Notes: generated by a model not told the origin, from the sequence alone. DNA of 64,000 nucleotides from Glycocaulis sp050485565 (GCF_050485565.1 NZ_JBJHBQ010000003.1:240259-304258); one strand, 5' to 3'; shown: positions 42,883 to 51,746, numbered from the stretch's first letter. Made by a program: numbers and translations.

Positions 42883-44096
42883 CAGGCGACCTTCGCGTTC
42901 GCGTATTTCGCATAGACCGCCTGGAGCGCATCAATCAGCTGATCGAACATCTCGTCCGTGTGCAGCGGCGATGGCGTGAACCGCATCCGTTCGGTGCCTT
43001 TTGGCACGGTCGGGTAATTGATCGGCTGCACATATATCCCGTGCTCGTCCAGCAGCGCATCCGTGATCCGCTTGCACAGCACAGGATCGCCGACATGCAC
43101 GGGAACGATGTGCGTCTCGGACTCCATGACTGGCAGTCCAGCGTCCTTCATGCGGCGTTTAAGCGTGGCGGCACGCTCCTGATGCGCATCACGCAGATGG
43201 GAGGCGGATTTGAGATACTCCACGCTGGCGCGTGCACCCGCGGCCAGCACAGGTGCCAGCGAGGTCGTGAAGATGAAGCCCGGCGCCCAGGAGCGGATGG
43301 CATCGCAGATCACCGCGTCTGCCGCGATATAGCCGCCCATCACGCCAAAAGCCTTGCCCAGCGTGCCTTCGATAATATCGAAACGGTGCATCAGCCCGTC
43401 ACGCTCTGCCACCCCTGCCCCGCGCATGCCGTAAAGGCCGACTGCGTGGACCTCATCGAGATAGGTCATGGCATTATACTTGTCGGCGAGATCGCACACC
43501 GCTTCGAGCGGGCCAATGTCCCCGTCCATGGAATAGACAGACTCAAGCGCGATGAGCTTGGGAGCGTCCAGCGGCGCGGCTTTGAGCAGCTCTTCAAGAT
43601 GAGCCACATCATTGTGCCGCCAGACATGTTTCTCGCAGCCAGCCTGGCGCACGCCCTCGATCATCGAGGCGTGATTGAGCGCATCAGAGTAGATGATAAG
43701 GCCGGGCAGAATCTTGCCGAGCGTCGCCAGCGTCGCCTGATTGGCGATATAGCCGGACGTGAAAAGCAGCGCGGCTTCCTTCTGGTGAAGGTCTGCCAGA
43801 GAGCGTTCCAGCTCCACGTGGTAGTGGGTGGTGCCCGAGATGTTGCGCGTGCCGCCAGAGCCGGCACCGACATCGTCAATCGCCTGCTTCATCGCGCCGG
43901 TTACGCACGCGCTCTGGCCCATGCCCAGATAGTCATTCGAGCACCAGACGGTGACTTCGCGCATGCTGCCATCATCGGCGCGGTAGCGGGCCTTGGGAAA
44001 TTCCCCCTTCTTGCGCAGCAGATCGGCGAACACACGGTAACGTCCTTCCGCGCGGACGCGGGCGACCGAAGCCTTGAACGCTGCTGCGTAATCCAT
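42882..44096 (-). CDS. hemA: 5-aminolevulinate synthase
   Basis: PLP enzyme condensing glycine and succinyl-CoA, the first step of tetrapyrrole synthesis in alphaproteobacteria (Shemin pathway). Length 404 aa. VWCSNDYLGMGQ near residue 50, GTRNISGTTHYHVELE, and the PLP lysine in GTLGKAFGVMGGYIA are diagnostic. AGGAG lies 8 nt before the ATG. hemB, the next enzyme, is 4 kb away at 48154. Confidence 0.97.
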   Translation of the reverse strand: MDYAAAFKASVARVRAEGRYRVFADLLRKKGEFPKARYRADDGSMREVTVWCSNDYLGMGQSACVTGAMKQAIDDVGAGSGGTRNISGTTHYHVELERSLADLHQKEAALLFTSGYIANQATLATLGKILPGLIIYSDALNHASMIEGVRQAGCEKHVWRHNDVAHLEELLKAAPLDAPKLIALESVYSMDGDIGPLEAVCDLADKYNAMTYLDEVHAVGLYGMRGAGVAERDGLMHRFDIIEGTLGKAFGVMGGYIAADAVICDAIRSWAPGFIFTTSLAPVLAAGARASVEYLKSASHLRDAHQERAATLKRRMKDAGLPVMESETHIVPVHVGDPVLCKRITDALLDEHGIYVQPINYPTVPKGTERMRFTPSPLHTDEMFDQLIDALQAVYAKYANAKVA

Positions 44097-44226
44097 ATCG
44101 TGTTCTCCTGACCGCTCTGATGGCGGCTATCGGCGCGGGCTATTGCGCATCGTATATGAACTGGTTTCATGCATACCGGAAGGCGGACCGATTGTCGCGC
44201 CTTCTAGTTGAAACTGTTTCGCAATT

Positions 44227-45123
44227 TCACTCCGTCCTGTTGGCGGCGATCATTTCGATAATCCCTGAGAAATCTTTCTCATTCCCGCCGGATTCGGTGA
44301 ACAGGGTGTAGAGCCTCTCGGCATGGGCACCGAGCGGAATGGCCGCGTCCGCCGATTGCGCGGTCTCGAGCGCAAGACGCAAATCTTTCAGCATCATAGG
44401 CGCCGCAAACCCCGGCTTGTAGCCGCGGTTGGACGGCGCAGCAGGGACCGGCCCCGGAACCGGGCAATAGCTGGTCATCGACCAGTTCTGCCCCGATGCC
44501 TTGGACGAAATGTCGAAGAAGCGCTGCGGGTCCAGGCCCAGCTTCTGTGCCAGCGCAAACGCCTCGCACGTGCCGATCATGTGGATGCCCAGCAGCATGT
44601 TGTTGCAGATCTTCGCCGCCTGCCCGGCTCCGGCATCACCGGCCCGGATCACGGCCTTGCCCATCTTCTCCAGATAGGGTCTTGCCGCCTCAAAAGCCTC
44701 TTCAGGTCCACCGACCATGAAGGTCAGCGTGCCGCCTTCGGCCGCCGCCACGCCGCCAGACACCGGTGCATCCACGAACTTGATACCGGCCTTCGCCGCC
44801 GCTTCGCCAACGGCGCGGGCCGAATCCACGTCAATCGTCGAGCAATCCATCAAAATGGCGTCGGGCTTCACACGGGCGATGATCCCCTCCTCGCCCTCAT
44901 AAATGCCCCGGACATGCTTGCCGGCGGGCAGCATGGTCACGACCGCGTCAGCGCCAGAGACGGCCTCCAGCACGCTGGCAGCGGCCTTGCCGCCCTGGCC
45001 GGAAAACACGGCGACCGCATCCTGATTGAGGTCAAACCCGCGCACTTCATGGCCAGCCTTGACCAGATTCACGGCCATGCCCGAACCCATATTGCCCAGT
45101 CCGATAAAGGCGATCACGGCCAT
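44227..45123 (-). CDS. mmsB: 3-hydroxyisobutyrate dehydrogenase
   Basis: NAD-dependent oxidation of 3-hydroxyisobutyrate to methylmalonate semialdehyde in valine breakdown. Length 298 aa. AFIGLGNMGSGMAVNLVKAG is the N-terminal Rossmann motif, DAPVSGGVAAAEGGTLTFM the substrate loop, and GAGQAAKICNNMLL holds the catalytic Lys. Strong GGAGG precedes the ATG. Same strand as the hydrolase at 45158 (34 nt gap), forming a valine-degradation operon. Confidence 0.93.
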   Translation of the reverse strand: MAVIAFIGLGNMGSGMAVNLVKAGHEVRGFDLNQDAVAVFSGQGGKAAASVLEAVSGADAVVTMLPAGKHVRGIYEGEEGIIARVKPDAILMDCSTIDVDSARAVGEAAAKAGIKFVDAPVSGGVAAAEGGTLTFMVGGPEEAFEAARPYLEKMGKAVIRAGDAGAGQAAKICNNMLLGIHMIGTCEAFALAQKLGLDPQRFFDISSKASGQNWSMTSYCPVPGPVPAAPSNRGYKPGFAAPMMLKDLRLALETAQSADAAIPLGAHAERLYTLFTESGGNEKDFSGIIEMIAANRTE

Positions 45124-45157
45124 GGTGCGTCCTCCAGATTATTTGTTGTTCAAAGAG

Positions 45158-46207
45158 TTACGAGAGAAAGCTCTGTTCGCGATCCGCTTCCAGCGGAACG
45201 AACATCGCCTCCACGTCTTCGGGGCGCATTTGCGGACCCCATTTGGGTGCATTGTCCTTATCGATGATGACAGCGCGTACGCCCTCGTAGAAGTCCGAAC
45301 CCTCCACCAGCAGGCGCATGGACACGCGCAAATCCTGCTTCATCACGGTGCGGAAATCGAGGTCTGCACCCTTGCGCAGCGCCGCCAGCGTTATTGCGCA
45401 GGAGGTGGGAGATTTCGAATTGAGGATGGAGAGCTGCTTGGCCGACCAGGCATCCCCAGCCGCTTCGAGGCGCGCTTTCATCGCGGCCAGCTCATCACCG
45501 GCAAAGGCCGCATCGATCAGCCCGCCCAGATGCGCCAGATCAGACTCGCCCGGATCACCGGCATGGGCCTCCAGAATATCTTCGACGGCCTCGCCATCGG
45601 CATCGAGATCGGCGCTTTCCAGCGCCGCGATAAGGGCGTCCTGCCGGTCAGAGGGCACGTAATGCGTCGCCACGCCTGCCGCCAAGCTGTCAGCCGCTTT
45701 CAGCCGCGCGCCGGTCAGCCCCATCCACATGCCGGTCTCGCCCTTCAGGCGCGGCAGGAAATAGGCGCCGCCCACATCCGGGTGGAAGCCGATGCCCGTC
45801 TCCGGCATGGCAAACATCGTCCGGTCGCCCGCCACGCGGTGCGAGCCGTGAACCGAAATGCCGACCCCGCCGCCCATGGTGATGCCGTCAATCAGCGCGA
45901 TATAGGGCTTGGGATATTCGAAGATCAGCGTGTTGAGCTGGTACTCATCGCGCCAGAACTTCCAGGCTTCGTCGCCGCCCGCCTTGCCGCTTTCTGCCAG
46001 CATGCGGATATCGCCGCCCGCGCAAAAGCCCTTGCCCCCTGCCCCGTCAACGACGACCGCCTTCACCGCGTCATCATCGCGCCAGGCGAGCAGCGCCTTG
46101 ATGAGACCGTCCACCATTTCCTGATTGAGCGCGTTCAGCGCCTCGGGCCGGTTCAGCGTGATCCGGCCTACCGAGCCGGTTTTGCGGGCGTTTATGAGGG
46201 AGGTCAT
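45158..46207 (-). CDS. 3-hydroxyisobutyryl-CoA hydrolase (enoyl-CoA hydratase/isomerase family)
   Basis: Crotonase-fold protein of 349 aa. The extended length and motifs RITLNRPEALNALNQEM, GKGFCAGGDIRML, the oxyanion-hole region DGITMGGGVGISVHG, PETGIGFHPDVGGAYFL and NSKSPTSCAITLAAL match 3-hydroxyisobutyryl-CoA hydrolases rather than simple hydratases. In valine catabolism it acts just before the adjacent mmsB product. A VapBC pair separates it from the acyl-CoA dehydrogenase. Confidence 0.9.
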   Translation of the reverse strand: MTSLINARKTGSVGRITLNRPEALNALNQEMVDGLIKALLAWRDDDAVKAVVVDGAGGKGFCAGGDIRMLAESGKAGGDEAWKFWRDEYQLNTLIFEYPKPYIALIDGITMGGGVGISVHGSHRVAGDRTMFAMPETGIGFHPDVGGAYFLPRLKGETGMWMGLTGARLKAADSLAAGVATHYVPSDRQDALIAALESADLDADGEAVEDILEAHAGDPGESDLAHLGGLIDAAFAGDELAAMKARLEAAGDAWSAKQLSILNSKSPTSCAITLAALRKGADLDFRTVMKQDLRVSMRLLVEGSDFYEGVRAVIIDKDNAPKWGPQMRPEDVEAMFVPLEADREQSFLS

Positions 46208-46231
46208 CGGGCCGGAAATCCTTATATGCGT

Positions 46232-46639
46232 CTAGCGGAGGTCGATGAAGGGCGCGCCAAGCGCCTCGCAGGCTGCTAACAGCCCGGCATCCCGGCTGGC
46301 AAGGGGCGCGCCCAGCGTCACCGCCAGCGAAAGGTAGGCGTAGTCGAACAGGGAGAGGCCGGCCGCGAGTGCGCCGTGACCGCTCTCCAAAGTGTCGTCT
46401 ATCGAGGCCGGAGCGAAGTAGCGGATGCCCAAAGCGTCCAGATTGTCCATCGCATCGCGGTATATCAGTCCCCGCCGTGAAAACCGGACGAACTGATTGC
46501 CCACCTCCCACACGAAGATATAGGGCGCGGCCAGTTCGTAATCATCTGACTGCGCGAGCAGCTTTTGCGTGGCGGGCGTTGATTGCGAGGGCAACACCCA
46601 CGCAATCGCTACCGACGCATCGAGCACGAGCGTGCTCAA
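46232..46639 (-). CDS. VapC-type PIN-domain toxin
   Basis: Protein of 135 aa with PIN-domain acidic residues in order: Asp7 (VLDAS), Glu45 (VWEVGNQF), Asp99 (LFDYAYLSLA) and Asp117 (SRDAGLL). VapC toxins are Mg-dependent RNases that cut tRNA or rRNA; the target is unknown. The start is TTG (46637-46639), overlapping the antitoxin stop (TTGA), so translation is coupled. It lies inside the valine-degradation gene set. Confidence 0.88.
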   Translation of the reverse strand: MSTLVLDASVAIAWVLPSQSTPATQKLLAQSDDYELAAPYIFVWEVGNQFVRFSRRGLIYRDAMDNLDALGIRYFAPASIDDTLESGHGALAAGLSLFDYAYLSLAVTLGAPLASRDAGLLAACEALGAPFIDLR

Positions 46640-46893
46640 GAGCGGCCAAGCTCCTTAAGCTCTTCCCAGCTCAGCGCATCCTCCTCCGGGTCCGGCCGGA
46701 TGGTCGCGCCAAGGGCGCGAAAGCGTTCTACCAGCTCACGGGCTGGCACTTTTTTGCGGGGTTGCCGTGATGGCACCAGGTCCGCCAGCGGCTTGCCGTG
46801 GCGGGTGATGGTGATGGGCTCGCCCGTCTTCTCCAGCTCGTCGAGCAGGCGGGAGAGATGGGTCTTGGCCTCAAGCACGCCGACATATTTCAT
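46636..46893 (-). CDS. Phd/YefM-type antitoxin
   Basis: Protein of 85 aa. The N-terminal fold MKYVGVLEAKTHLSRLLDEL, then ITITRHGKPLADLVPSR, is the Phd/YefM DNA-binding domain. The C-terminal part (about 50-85) is the toxin-binding tail, rich in charged residues. The start at 46893 (GACGGG upstream) is preferred over an in-frame TTG at 46908. It is first in the pair, with two operator-like repeats upstream (46909-46954) fitting autoregulation. Confidence 0.88.
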   Translation of the reverse strand: MKYVGVLEAKTHLSRLLDELEKTGEPITITRHGKPLADLVPSRQPRKKVPARELVERFRALGATIRPDPEEDALSWEELKELGRS

Positions 46894-46908
46894 CGTGGCA
46901 CCCGTCAA

Positions 46909-46954
46909 TTCTGACTAGAAGTCTGACCATAATAGCGCAAATTCTGGTCAGAAT
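46909..46954. promoter_or_regulatory. Paired operator-like repeats of the toxin-antitoxin operon
   Basis: ATTCTG-GT-CAGAAT (46941-46954) is a perfect 14-bp palindrome. A related imperfect copy, ATTCTGACTAGAAG, starts at 46909, 32 bp away (about three helix turns). Both lie upstream of the antitoxin start, where Phd/YefM-type antitoxins bind their own promoters. Confidence 0.6.
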
Positions 46955-46965
46955 CTATTGCGGGG

Positions 46966-48102
46966 TTACCGCAACACATCCTTCGCGATGATGACGCGCA
47001 TGATCTCGTTGGTGCCTTCAAGGATCTGGTGGACACGCAAATCGCGCACGATCCGCTCGATCGGATAGTCCTTCAGATACCCATATCCGCCATGCAGTTG
47101 CAGGGCATCGTTGGCTATTTTAAAGCCGAGATCGGTCGCGAACCTTTTGGCCATCGCGCAGTATTTCGGCGCAGCAGGATCATCGGCGTCCAGCGCGGCG
47201 GCTGCGCGGTAGAGCATGAGGCGCGAGGCTTCCAGCTCCGTAGCCATGTCAGCCAGCTTGAACTCATTGACCTGAAACGCGGAGATCGGCTTGCCGAATT
47301 GCTTGCGTTCCTTGGTGTAGGCCAAGGCCAGATCGAAGGCTTCTGATGCGCCACCAAGCGAGCACGCGCCGATATTGATGCGCCCGCCATTGAGGCCTTT
47401 CATGGCGAGGGTAAAGCCCATGCCCTCGTCTGCGAGGCGGTTTTCCACCGGCACGCGGCAGTCTTCAAATGTCACGACGGCTGTGGGCTGCGAGTTCCAG
47501 CCCATCTTTTTCTCGTTCGCACCGAAGGAAAGCCCCGGCGTGCCCTTCTCCACCACGATGGTGGAAATGCCCTTCGGCCCGTCCTCACCCGTGCGGCACA
47601 TCACGACATAAAGGTCAGACACCCCGCCGCCGGAGATGAAGGCTTTCGCCCCGTTCAGCACATAATGGTCGCCATCGCGCACAGCCTTGGTGCGCAGGCT
47701 GGCGGCATCGGAGCCCGCTCCGGGTTCGGTGAGACAGTAGGAGCCGATAATCTCCATGGCCGTCAGGCGCGGCAGCCAGCGCTGGCGCTGTTCTTCGCTG
47801 CCCCAGCTATCGATCATCCAGCTGACCATGTTGTGGATGGAGATGAAGGCAGCCGTGGAGACGCAGCCGCGCGAGAGCTGTTCGAAGATCAGCGCGGCAT
47901 CAAGGCGGGTCATGCCCGATCCGCCCACATCATCGCGCGTGTAAATGCCGGCAAAGCCCATCTCGGCGGCTTCCTTGAGGACATCGACCGGAAAGTGCTT
48001 TTCCTCGTCCCAGCGCGCGGCATTGGGCTTTAAACGGTCGTCAGAGAATTTGCGTGCGGCGTCCTGAATCAGCGCCTGCTCTTCCGTCAGCTCGAAATTC
48101 AC
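46966..48102 (-). CDS. Acyl-CoA dehydrogenase, isobutyryl-CoA type
   Basis: FAD enzyme of 378 aa. SYCLTEPGAGSDAASLRTKA, NGAKAFISGGGVSDLYVVM and the C-terminal HGGYGYLKDYPIERIVRDLR with the EGTNEIMR end are acyl-CoA dehydrogenase signatures; the EGTNE Glu is the expected catalytic base. The valine-pathway context suggests isobutyryl-CoA as substrate. The start is GTG at 48100-48102 with a perfect AGGAGG six bases upstream; the long open frame before it is not conserved. It is divergent from hemB with a 51-bp gap. Confidence 0.92.
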   Translation of the reverse strand: MNFELTEEQALIQDAARKFSDDRLKPNAARWDEEKHFPVDVLKEAAEMGFAGIYTRDDVGGSGMTRLDAALIFEQLSRGCVSTAAFISIHNMVSWMIDSWGSEEQRQRWLPRLTAMEIIGSYCLTEPGAGSDAASLRTKAVRDGDHYVLNGAKAFISGGGVSDLYVVMCRTGEDGPKGISTIVVEKGTPGLSFGANEKKMGWNSQPTAVVTFEDCRVPVENRLADEGMGFTLAMKGLNGGRINIGACSLGGASEAFDLALAYTKERKQFGKPISAFQVNEFKLADMATELEASRLMLYRAAAALDADDPAAPKYCAMAKRFATDLGFKIANDALQLHGGYGYLKDYPIERIVRDLRVHQILEGTNEIMRVIIAKDVLR

Positions 48103-48153
48103 GGCAAACCTCCTGACAAGCTCCAACGGTCTTTGGCACGCGAGATAGACGAT

Positions 48154-49137
48154 ATGGCCCTGTTTCCCAATACCCGCCTGCGGCGCACGCGCAGCCAGCC
48201 CTGGATCCGCGATCTGGTGCGCGAGACCCATCTGACCCCGCACGACCTTATCTGGACTATTGTCGTATCAGACAGCGCCGACCCTATCGAGCCGGTCGAG
48301 GCCATGCCCGGCACGGTACGCATGAGCGTCGCCGAAGCCGCGAAAGCCGCAAGGCGCGCGCGCGATCTTGGCATCCCCGCGATTGCCGTTTTCCCGCATA
48401 TCGACCCCTCCCTGAAGGACGGGTCTGGCAAGGAAGCGCTCAATCCTGACGGCCTCGTCATGCGCGCGGTCACAGCCATGAAGGATGCCGCGCCGGAGGT
48501 GGGCATAATCTGCGATGTCGCGCTGGATCCCTTCACCGATCATGGCCATGACGGGGTGATGGAGAAAGGCGTGATCCTGAATGACGCGACCGTCGACCTC
48601 CTCATCGCGCAGAGCCTGGCACAGGTTGAGGCGGGCTGCGATGTGCTGGCCCCGTCCGACATGATGGATGGCCGCATCGGCGCGATCCGGGGTGCGCTGG
48701 AGGAAGCAGGCCATACCGACACGCTGATCCTCTCCTATGCCGCCAAGTACGCGTCGGGCTTTTACGGGCCTTACCGCTCCGCCATCGGCTCGGCGGCACT
48801 GCAGGGCGACAAGAAGACCTATCAGATGGACCCGGCCAACACCGATGAGGCGCTGCGCGAGGTGGCCATGGATATCGAGGAAGGCGCCGACATGGTGATG
48901 GTCAAGCCGGGCCTTCCTTATCTCGATATCGTCACCCGTGTGAAGGAAGCGTTCGGCGTGCCGACCTATGCCTTCCAGGTTTCCGGCGAGTACGCGATGA
49001 TCATGGCGGCGGCGCAAAACGGCTGGATTGATGGCGAACGGGTGATGATGGAGACCCTTACCTGCTTCAAGCGTGCGGGCGCGGACGGCATCCTCACCTA
49101 TTTCGCGCCCACGGCTGCGGAGATTCTGGGGGAGTAG
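48154..49137 (+). CDS. hemB: Porphobilinogen synthase (delta-aminolevulinic acid dehydratase)
   Basis: Condenses two ALA molecules into porphobilinogen. Length 327 aa. Schiff-base lysines are in SYAAKYASGFYGPYR and MVMVKPGLPYLDI. The metal region reads DVALDPFTDHGHDG, with Asp where zinc enzymes have Cys, so this is the Mg/K-dependent type. ATG 48154 is chosen; an in-frame TTG at 48133 adds seven residues. The stop lies 5 nt from the convergent Shedu-like gene. Confidence 0.95.
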   Translation: MALFPNTRLRRTRSQPWIRDLVRETHLTPHDLIWTIVVSDSADPIEPVEAMPGTVRMSVAEAAKAARRARDLGIPAIAVFPHIDPSLKDGSGKEALNPDGLVMRAVTAMKDAAPEVGIICDVALDPFTDHGHDGVMEKGVILNDATVDLLIAQSLAQVEAGCDVLAPSDMMDGRIGAIRGALEEAGHTDTLILSYAAKYASGFYGPYRSAIGSAALQGDKKTYQMDPANTDEALREVAMDIEEGADMVMVKPGLPYLDIVTRVKEAFGVPTYAFQVSGEYAMIMAAAQNGWIDGERVMMETLTCFKRAGADGILTYFAPTAAEILGE

Positions 49138-49142
49138 GTGGC

Positions 49143-49760
49143 CTAAGTAATTGGCTTGACGTTACTGTAGGGCCCTCTTGGTTGACGATCATGGGCCTCA
49201 GCCATTCTCCGCAAATAAGATAATATCCTGTCATATGTACGGATACTAACACCTAGACTTTCAAAATCTCGATTTCTCAGTTCATTGAATTTCTCTGAAA
49301 TGTTCGCTCGTCGTCCCACATAAATAGTCTTCATTATTAAACTGAATTTTTCGATGTCTAACCCACCCCGCTCTCGGCTGTCTCCGATTGCCCGCGGGTT
49401 TCGATCCAACCAACCTTCCCAATCCCTGACTTGCGCTATGCCCTTTCGTACCGATTTTGCAAACTGACCGTCTTTTGTAGTGAGTTGAGCAGTCGGTGAT
49501 TCCAGTTCGACCAGTTCCACAAACGTGCCTGCTGAACTTCCTTCCAAAACTACGAAATCTGCTCTGTAAGAAGAGCCAAATTGAAATTCAGAAAAAACCG
49601 CATACCCATGCGGGTGCATGTTAGCCAGTACCCAGCGGTTGTCTTTTAGGAAAGCTTGTATCGGGCGTTCGTCTTTGGCGATGTCCAAAATATGCTCGAA
49701 ATGGTCGGCGGCGGCCCCAATCTCGCCGTATGGAATACGGATTTCATACGGGCTGGACAT
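49143..49760 (-). CDS. Shedu-like DUF4263 protein, AT-rich accessory gene
   Basis: Protein of 205 aa resembling the DUF4263/Shedu nuclease domain used in anti-phage defence. Residues 34-41 (IQAFLKDN) are a typical opening. SSYRADFVVLEG (64-74) and TFVELVELESP (79-89) form a PD-(D/E)XK-like core (Asp68, Glu85, Glu87), followed by IAQVRDWEGWL (108-118). The expected Lys of an ExK is Glu here, as in the VELE subgroup. Composition is AT-rich against its neighbours. It starts 3 nt after the channel gene and ends 5 nt from the hemB stop. No accessory protein is adjacent; Shedu is known as a single-gene system. Confidence 0.72.
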   Translation of the reverse strand: MSSPYEIRIPYGEIGAAADHFEHILDIAKDERPIQAFLKDNRWVLANMHPHGYAVFSEFQFGSSYRADFVVLEGSSAGTFVELVELESPTAQLTTKDGQFAKSVRKGIAQVRDWEGWLDRNPRAIGDSRERGGLDIEKFSLIMKTIYVGRRANISEKFNELRNRDFESLGVSIRTYDRILSYLRRMAEAHDRQPRGPYSNVKPIT

Positions 49761-49763
49761 TTC

Positions 49764-50396
49764 TCACTCCACTCGACCTATCGGCGGCAGCGACCAGCCA
49801 AAGAGGATCGCCGCGCCGCGTATGGTGAAAGCCAGCAGCGCCGCGCCAATGGCCGCGATACTCGTCATCACGCCGAGCTGGATAGCGAGGATATAGGCGG
49901 ACGCCCCGGCGAGCGCCGCGAGCGCATAGATTTCCGCGCGCAGGATCAGCGGCACTTCGTTGACGATGATGTCGCGTAAGAGCCCGCCAAACGCCGCACT
50001 CATCACGCCGGTCAGCGCCGCGATGGACCAGTGCGCCCCGGCGGCAAGGCCAGCTTGTGCGCCGATCACACAGAACACGCTGAGGCCCGCCGCATCCGCC
50101 CAGACCAGAGCTTTCAGCCGGATGCCCTTGCCACTGGTAACCAGTGCGGAACCGTAATAACCCGCCACACCGCCGATCAGCGCCAGGGCGAGATATTCCG
50201 GCGCATTGACCCAGTAGACGGGCAGACTGCCCAGGATCATGTCGCGTAGCGTGCCGCCGCCCATGCCGGTGACCGCGCCGAGGATGGCCGCGCCGAACGG
50301 ATCAAGCCGGTTGCGCGCGGCAATGATGCCGCCCGAAACGGCGAACAGGAACACCCCTGCGTGATCGAGAACGGAGAAGAGAAGCTCGACGCTCAT
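49764..50396 (-). CDS. Trimeric intracellular cation (TRIC/YadS) family channel
   Basis: Membrane protein of 210 aa with seven hydrophobic segments in a two-repeat arrangement. GIIAARNRLDPFGAAILGAVTGMGGGTLRDMILG (about 22-55) and the second repeat VMSAAFGGLLRDIIVNEVPL carry the paired GGG.LRD signatures of the family (UPF0126). Prokaryotic members conduct K+ or glycine-like solutes. It overlaps the dehydrogenase-like gene by 4 nt and precedes the Shedu-like gene by 3 nt. Confidence 0.9.
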   Translation of the reverse strand: MSVELLFSVLDHAGVFLFAVSGGIIAARNRLDPFGAAILGAVTGMGGGTLRDMILGSLPVYWVNAPEYLALALIGGVAGYYGSALVTSGKGIRLKALVWADAAGLSVFCVIGAQAGLAAGAHWSIAALTGVMSAAFGGLLRDIIVNEVPLILRAEIYALAALAGASAYILAIQLGVMTSIAAIGAALLAFTIRGAAILFGWSLPPIGRVE

Positions 50397-51253
50397 TCGC
50401 GGTTCAGCCGCGCGATCAGGCTGGAGGTATCCCAGCGCTTGCCGCCCATGGCTTCCACTTCCGCGTAGAACTGGTCGACGAGCGCGGTGACGGGCAGTTT
50501 GGCCCCATTCGCCCGCGCTTCTTCAAGCGCGATACGAAGATCCTTGCGCATCCACTCAATAGCAAAGCCAAAATCGAACTTGCCCTGATTCATGGTCTGC
50601 CAGCGATTTTCCATCTGCCAGCTCTGCGCAGCGCCCTTGGAGACCGCGCTGATGACGGTTTCCACGTCCAGCCCGGCAGCCTGCGCAAAGTGAATGCCTT
50701 CCGACAGTCCCTGCACCAGCCCGGCTATACAGATCTGGTTGACCATCTTGGTCAGTTGGCCAGCTCCGGCAGGCCCGGCATGGACGATGGCCTTGGCATA
50801 GGCCTGCATGACCGGCTCGGCCTTGGCGAAACTGTCCGTATCACCGCCGCACATGATGGAAAGCTGCCCGTTCTCCGCACCCGCCTGCCCGCCAGAGACC
50901 GGCGCATCGACAAAGCCGATGCCGCGCGCAGCGGCCGCCTCATGAAGCTCGCGGGCGAGCTGGGCCGAGGCTGTGGTGTGGTCGACGAGCACTGAGCCGG
51001 GCTTCATGTGCTCGAGCAACGGCAGGGCAATCGCACGTACATCGGGATCATCGCCCAGGCACATGAAGACGATATCTGCGCCGCTGGCGGCCTCTTCGGG
51101 TGTGCTGGCTGCAATGCCTGCATGCTGGTCCGCCCACGCCTTCGCCTTGGCACCGGTACGGTTCCAGACCCGCACCTCATGGCCCGAAGCCTTGAGATGT
51201 CCGGCCATCGGAAAGCCCATCACGCCCAGTCCCAGGAAGGCAGCCATCGTCAT
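50393..51253 (-). CDS. NAD(P)-dependent 3-hydroxyisobutyrate-dehydrogenase family reductase
   Basis: Beta-hydroxyacid dehydrogenase of 286 aa. AFLGLGVMGFPMAGHL is the Rossmann motif, FVDAPVSGGQAGAENGQLSI the substrate-binding signature, and GPAGAGQLTKMVNQ holds the catalytic Lys. It is distinct in sequence from mmsB at 44227, so tartronate semialdehyde or succinic semialdehyde (GLYR/GHBDH-like) are alternative substrates. The start at 51253 has GGGAG 9 nt upstream; an extension to 51340 would enter the flavin reductase gene. It is second in an operon flavin reductase-this-TRIC-Shedu. Confidence 0.88.
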   Translation of the reverse strand: MTMAAFLGLGVMGFPMAGHLKASGHEVRVWNRTGAKAKAWADQHAGIAASTPEEAASGADIVFMCLGDDPDVRAIALPLLEHMKPGSVLVDHTTASAQLARELHEAAAARGIGFVDAPVSGGQAGAENGQLSIMCGGDTDSFAKAEPVMQAYAKAIVHAGPAGAGQLTKMVNQICIAGLVQGLSEGIHFAQAAGLDVETVISAVSKGAAQSWQMENRWQTMNQGKFDFGFAIEWMRKDLRIALEEARANGAKLPVTALVDQFYAEVEAMGGKRWDTSSLIARLNRE

Positions 51254-51275
51254 GAATAGTTTCTCCCGAGGCGCT

Positions 51276-51746
51276 TCAGTGCGCCGCTGCGAATACCGAA
51301 CGGTGGAAGACCAGCGCCGGGGCAGTGCGTGGCCGGTCAAAGGCCGCTACCCGCCCGACAATGATGATGTGGTCGCCGCCCTCATGCACGGCGTCCAGCG
51401 TACATTCGAACCGGGCAATGGCGTCTCTTACCAGCGGCACGCCGGTTGTGCCTTCGGTCCACTGCCCGCCTGCCCGTCCCAGATCGTCATCGCGCGCGCA
51501 GGCCAGCGCCAGCGCCTCCTGATCGGCACCCAGCACGTTGATGGCAAAGCGCGGCGCAGAAGCGAACTGGTCATAGCGCAGGCTGGCCCGGTCCAGCGAC
51601 CACAGCACCAGGGGCGGCTCCAGCGACACGGACGCAAAGGAATTGATGGTGAGCGCGCGGGCGCGCCCCTCCTCCAGCACCGTGACCAGAGCCACGCCGG
51701 TAGGGTAACAGCCAAGAGCGTCGCGAAAGGTGCGCGCAGTTTCCAA
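51276..51746 (-). CDS. Flavin reductase family protein
   Basis: FMN-binding split-barrel protein of 156 aa. FRDALGCYPTGVALVT at the N-terminus, INSFASVSLEPPLVLWSLDRAS and FAINVLGADQE are typical of flavin reductases that supply FMNH2 or FADH2 to partner monooxygenases. No monooxygenase is adjacent. It is first in a minus-strand operon, divergent from motB with an 85-bp gap. Confidence 0.9.
   Translation of the reverse strand: METARTFRDALGCYPTGVALVTVLEEGRARALTINSFASVSLEPPLVLWSLDRASLRYDQFASAPRFAINVLGADQEALALACARDDDLGRAGGQWTEGTTGVPLVRDAIARFECTLDAVHEGGDHIIIVGRVAAFDRPRTAPALVFHRSVFAAAH

Noticed and set aside
50393..51253. Duplicate mmsB arising from recent duplication of 44227-45123
   Set aside because: The two proteins share only family motifs and differ throughout, so they are distant paralogues.
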